NCBI GenBank assembly: GCA_011777135.1
Contig: JAABVY010000094.1
Span: forward strand, 1-5,960
Direction: 5' to 3'
Length of the DNA: 5,960 bases
Source: Candidatus Zixiibacteriota bacterium
GTDB lineage: Bacteria > Zixibacteria > MSB-5A5 > JAABVY01
The notes beneath the pieces were generated by a model. The model did not search any database and had not been told where the DNA came from. It saw only the letters and a program-made list of their open reading frames with translations. Below, one piece after another: positions 5,388 through 5,960 of the stretch (position 1 is the stretch's first letter; every line of letters starts with the position of its first letter). The position numbers and the translations under genes were made by a program.

Positions 5388-5618
5388 TTATTCCTGCCTG
5401 GCTTTTATGAACTGATCTATCAACCTCTCGAAACGCGCGCCGTAGATCATATCATACTTATCCATATCTTCCGGAATCAGCTCTTCGGCTTCTTCACGGG
5501 TTTTGGCGATCAATTCACGCGCTTTCTCTTCGGTCAGGTCGCCGCTCTGGATATCCTCGGCGGTGCGGTCAACAAGCTTTCTCAAGCTCTGTATTTTCTC
5601 TTCTTCTGTCATCGCCAT
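5388..5618 (-). CDS. Conserved-looking small acidic helical protein of unknown function
   Basis: A 76-residue protein I cannot assign. It is rich in Glu, Asp, Lys and Arg, with no cysteine, no signal peptide and no hydrophobic segment, so it is probably a soluble cytoplasmic all-helical protein. One or two amphipathic helices span about 5-47 (SLRKLVDRTAEDIQSGDLTE and the following EKARELIAKTREEAEELI), and a last helix spans about 60-74 (ARFERLIDQFIKA). The linker IPEDMDKYDMIYG (48-60) is the most distinctive part. The ATG at 5618 is chosen over the in-frame ATG two codons later because AGGAG lies six bases upstream. That SD overlaps the TAG of the DprA-like gene (5630-5628), implying translational coupling. 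Position between the DprA-like and YigZ genes suggests shared expression, not necessarily shared function. The good SD, operon spacing and codon use make it a real gene. Confidence 0.8.
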   Translation of the reverse strand: MAMTEEEKIQSLRKLVDRTAEDIQSGDLTEEKARELIAKTREEAEELIPEDMDKYDMIYGARFERLIDQFIKARQE

Positions 5619-5627
5619 GATTGTCTC

Positions 5628-5960
5628 CTATAAGCTGTGATCTGAGATCAATTCAGCTTTACTGATGTCCTCCAATGGAATCGCCCCATAATCGATCAAT
5701 CCCTGATCGACAGGCAGGTCTTTTCTGCCGATTGCGAAAAGCAGCTTGCCGAGTTCACGGGCGCGTTCCGCTGCATTTATGGTACCGCGTGACTTTTTAT
5801 CAAGCTCTCCAATCACCACAGACTGGGCCAGCCCGACAATTATCCGGTTTCGCGAGATCAGCCGTCCGGTAGTAACTTTCGTATTGGGCGGATATTCCGA
5901 AATCAGGGCGCCCTTTTCCAACAGCTCCTCGGAAAGCCTTTTGTTCTCGGGAGGGTAGAT
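5628..5960 (-). CDS. dprA: DprA-like Rossmann-fold protein, 5' end missing
   Basis: The frame is open from the right edge to TAG 5630-5628, giving the last 110 residues. They read IYPPENKRLSEEL, then GALISEYPPNTKVTTGRLIS, then RNRIIVGLAQSVVIGELD. This order matches the second half of the DprA/Smf Rossmann domain: the YPPEN loop, the GALISEYPP strand, and the RNRII helix followed by the strand that normally reads VVVEA. DprA loads RecA on incoming single-stranded DNA during transformation or recombination. The copy is diverged: GTINAAERARELGKLLFAIG replaces the usual GALITA...GREVFAVPG block, and the protein ends soon after QGLIDYGAIPLEDI, with no C-terminal winged-helix domain. It may be a short DprA or a DprA-like paralogue with another job; the symbol is therefore tentative. 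The internal TTG at 5921 is not the start. It is the first visible gene of a leftward operon with the 76-residue protein and yigZ. Confidence 0.78.
   Translation of the reverse strand: MYPPENKRLSEELLEKGALISEYPPNTKVTTGRLISRNRIIVGLAQSVVIGELDKKSRGTINAAERARELGKLLFAIGRKDLPVDQGLIDYGAIPLEDISKAELISDHSL

Noticed and set aside
1..5960. CRISPR array, tRNA, rRNA, riboswitch, phage or toxin-antitoxin module
   Set aside because: No regularly spaced direct repeats, cloverleaf, conserved rRNA segment or recognisable gene of these kinds was seen on either strand.

Overview
The window is a compact, mid-GC bacterial chromosomal segment with six complete or near-complete genes, one partial gene at each edge-facing end, short intergenic gaps and good Shine-Dalgarno (SD) sequences. 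No tRNA, rRNA, CRISPR array, phage gene or transposase gene is visible. The gene families (DUF2089 regulator, ALDH7 dehydrogenase, EamA transporter, CNNM/CBS protein, YigZ, DprA-like protein), the dispersed GTCATCCTGAG-type repeat and the base composition would fit an environmental lineage such as Zixibacteria or another FCB-group phylum. That placement is a guess from general impression and is not demonstrated by the sequence.

Left part (1-849). Two leftward genes are translationally coupled by an ATGA overlap: a DUF2089-type helix-turn-helix protein without the usual zinc ribbon, and a small membrane protein that runs off the left edge. An AT-rich 279-base divergent intergenic region separates them from the next gene. 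It holds a plausible promoter in each direction, repeated ATTAATAT words, a perfect 10-base inverted repeat flanking the rightward promoter, and an 8-codon leader ORF with its own SD.

Centre (850-3553). A rightward ALDH7 (antiquitin-type) aldehyde dehydrogenase is followed by a textbook Rho-independent terminator. Next comes an approximately 147-base MITE-like palindromic repeat, and just beyond it a rightward EamA-family transporter starting at TTG. The transporter and the next gene converge and overlap by 20 bases at their 3' ends.

Right part (3534-5960), all leftward. A DprA-like Rossmann protein (cut by the right edge), a 76-residue acidic helical protein of unknown function and a YigZ/IMPACT family protein lie 9 to 20 bases apart and look like one operon. 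The CNNM/CBS-domain membrane protein follows after a 136-base gap that carries a near-consensus sigma70-type promoter. It also carries a 26-codon leader ORF whose stop overlaps the CNNM start.

The genes do not form one obvious pathway. I see no convincing new multi-gene system. The most unusual material is regulatory: the flanked promoter and leader of the dehydrogenase gene, the leader of the CNNM gene, and the palindromic repeat between the terminator and the transporter.
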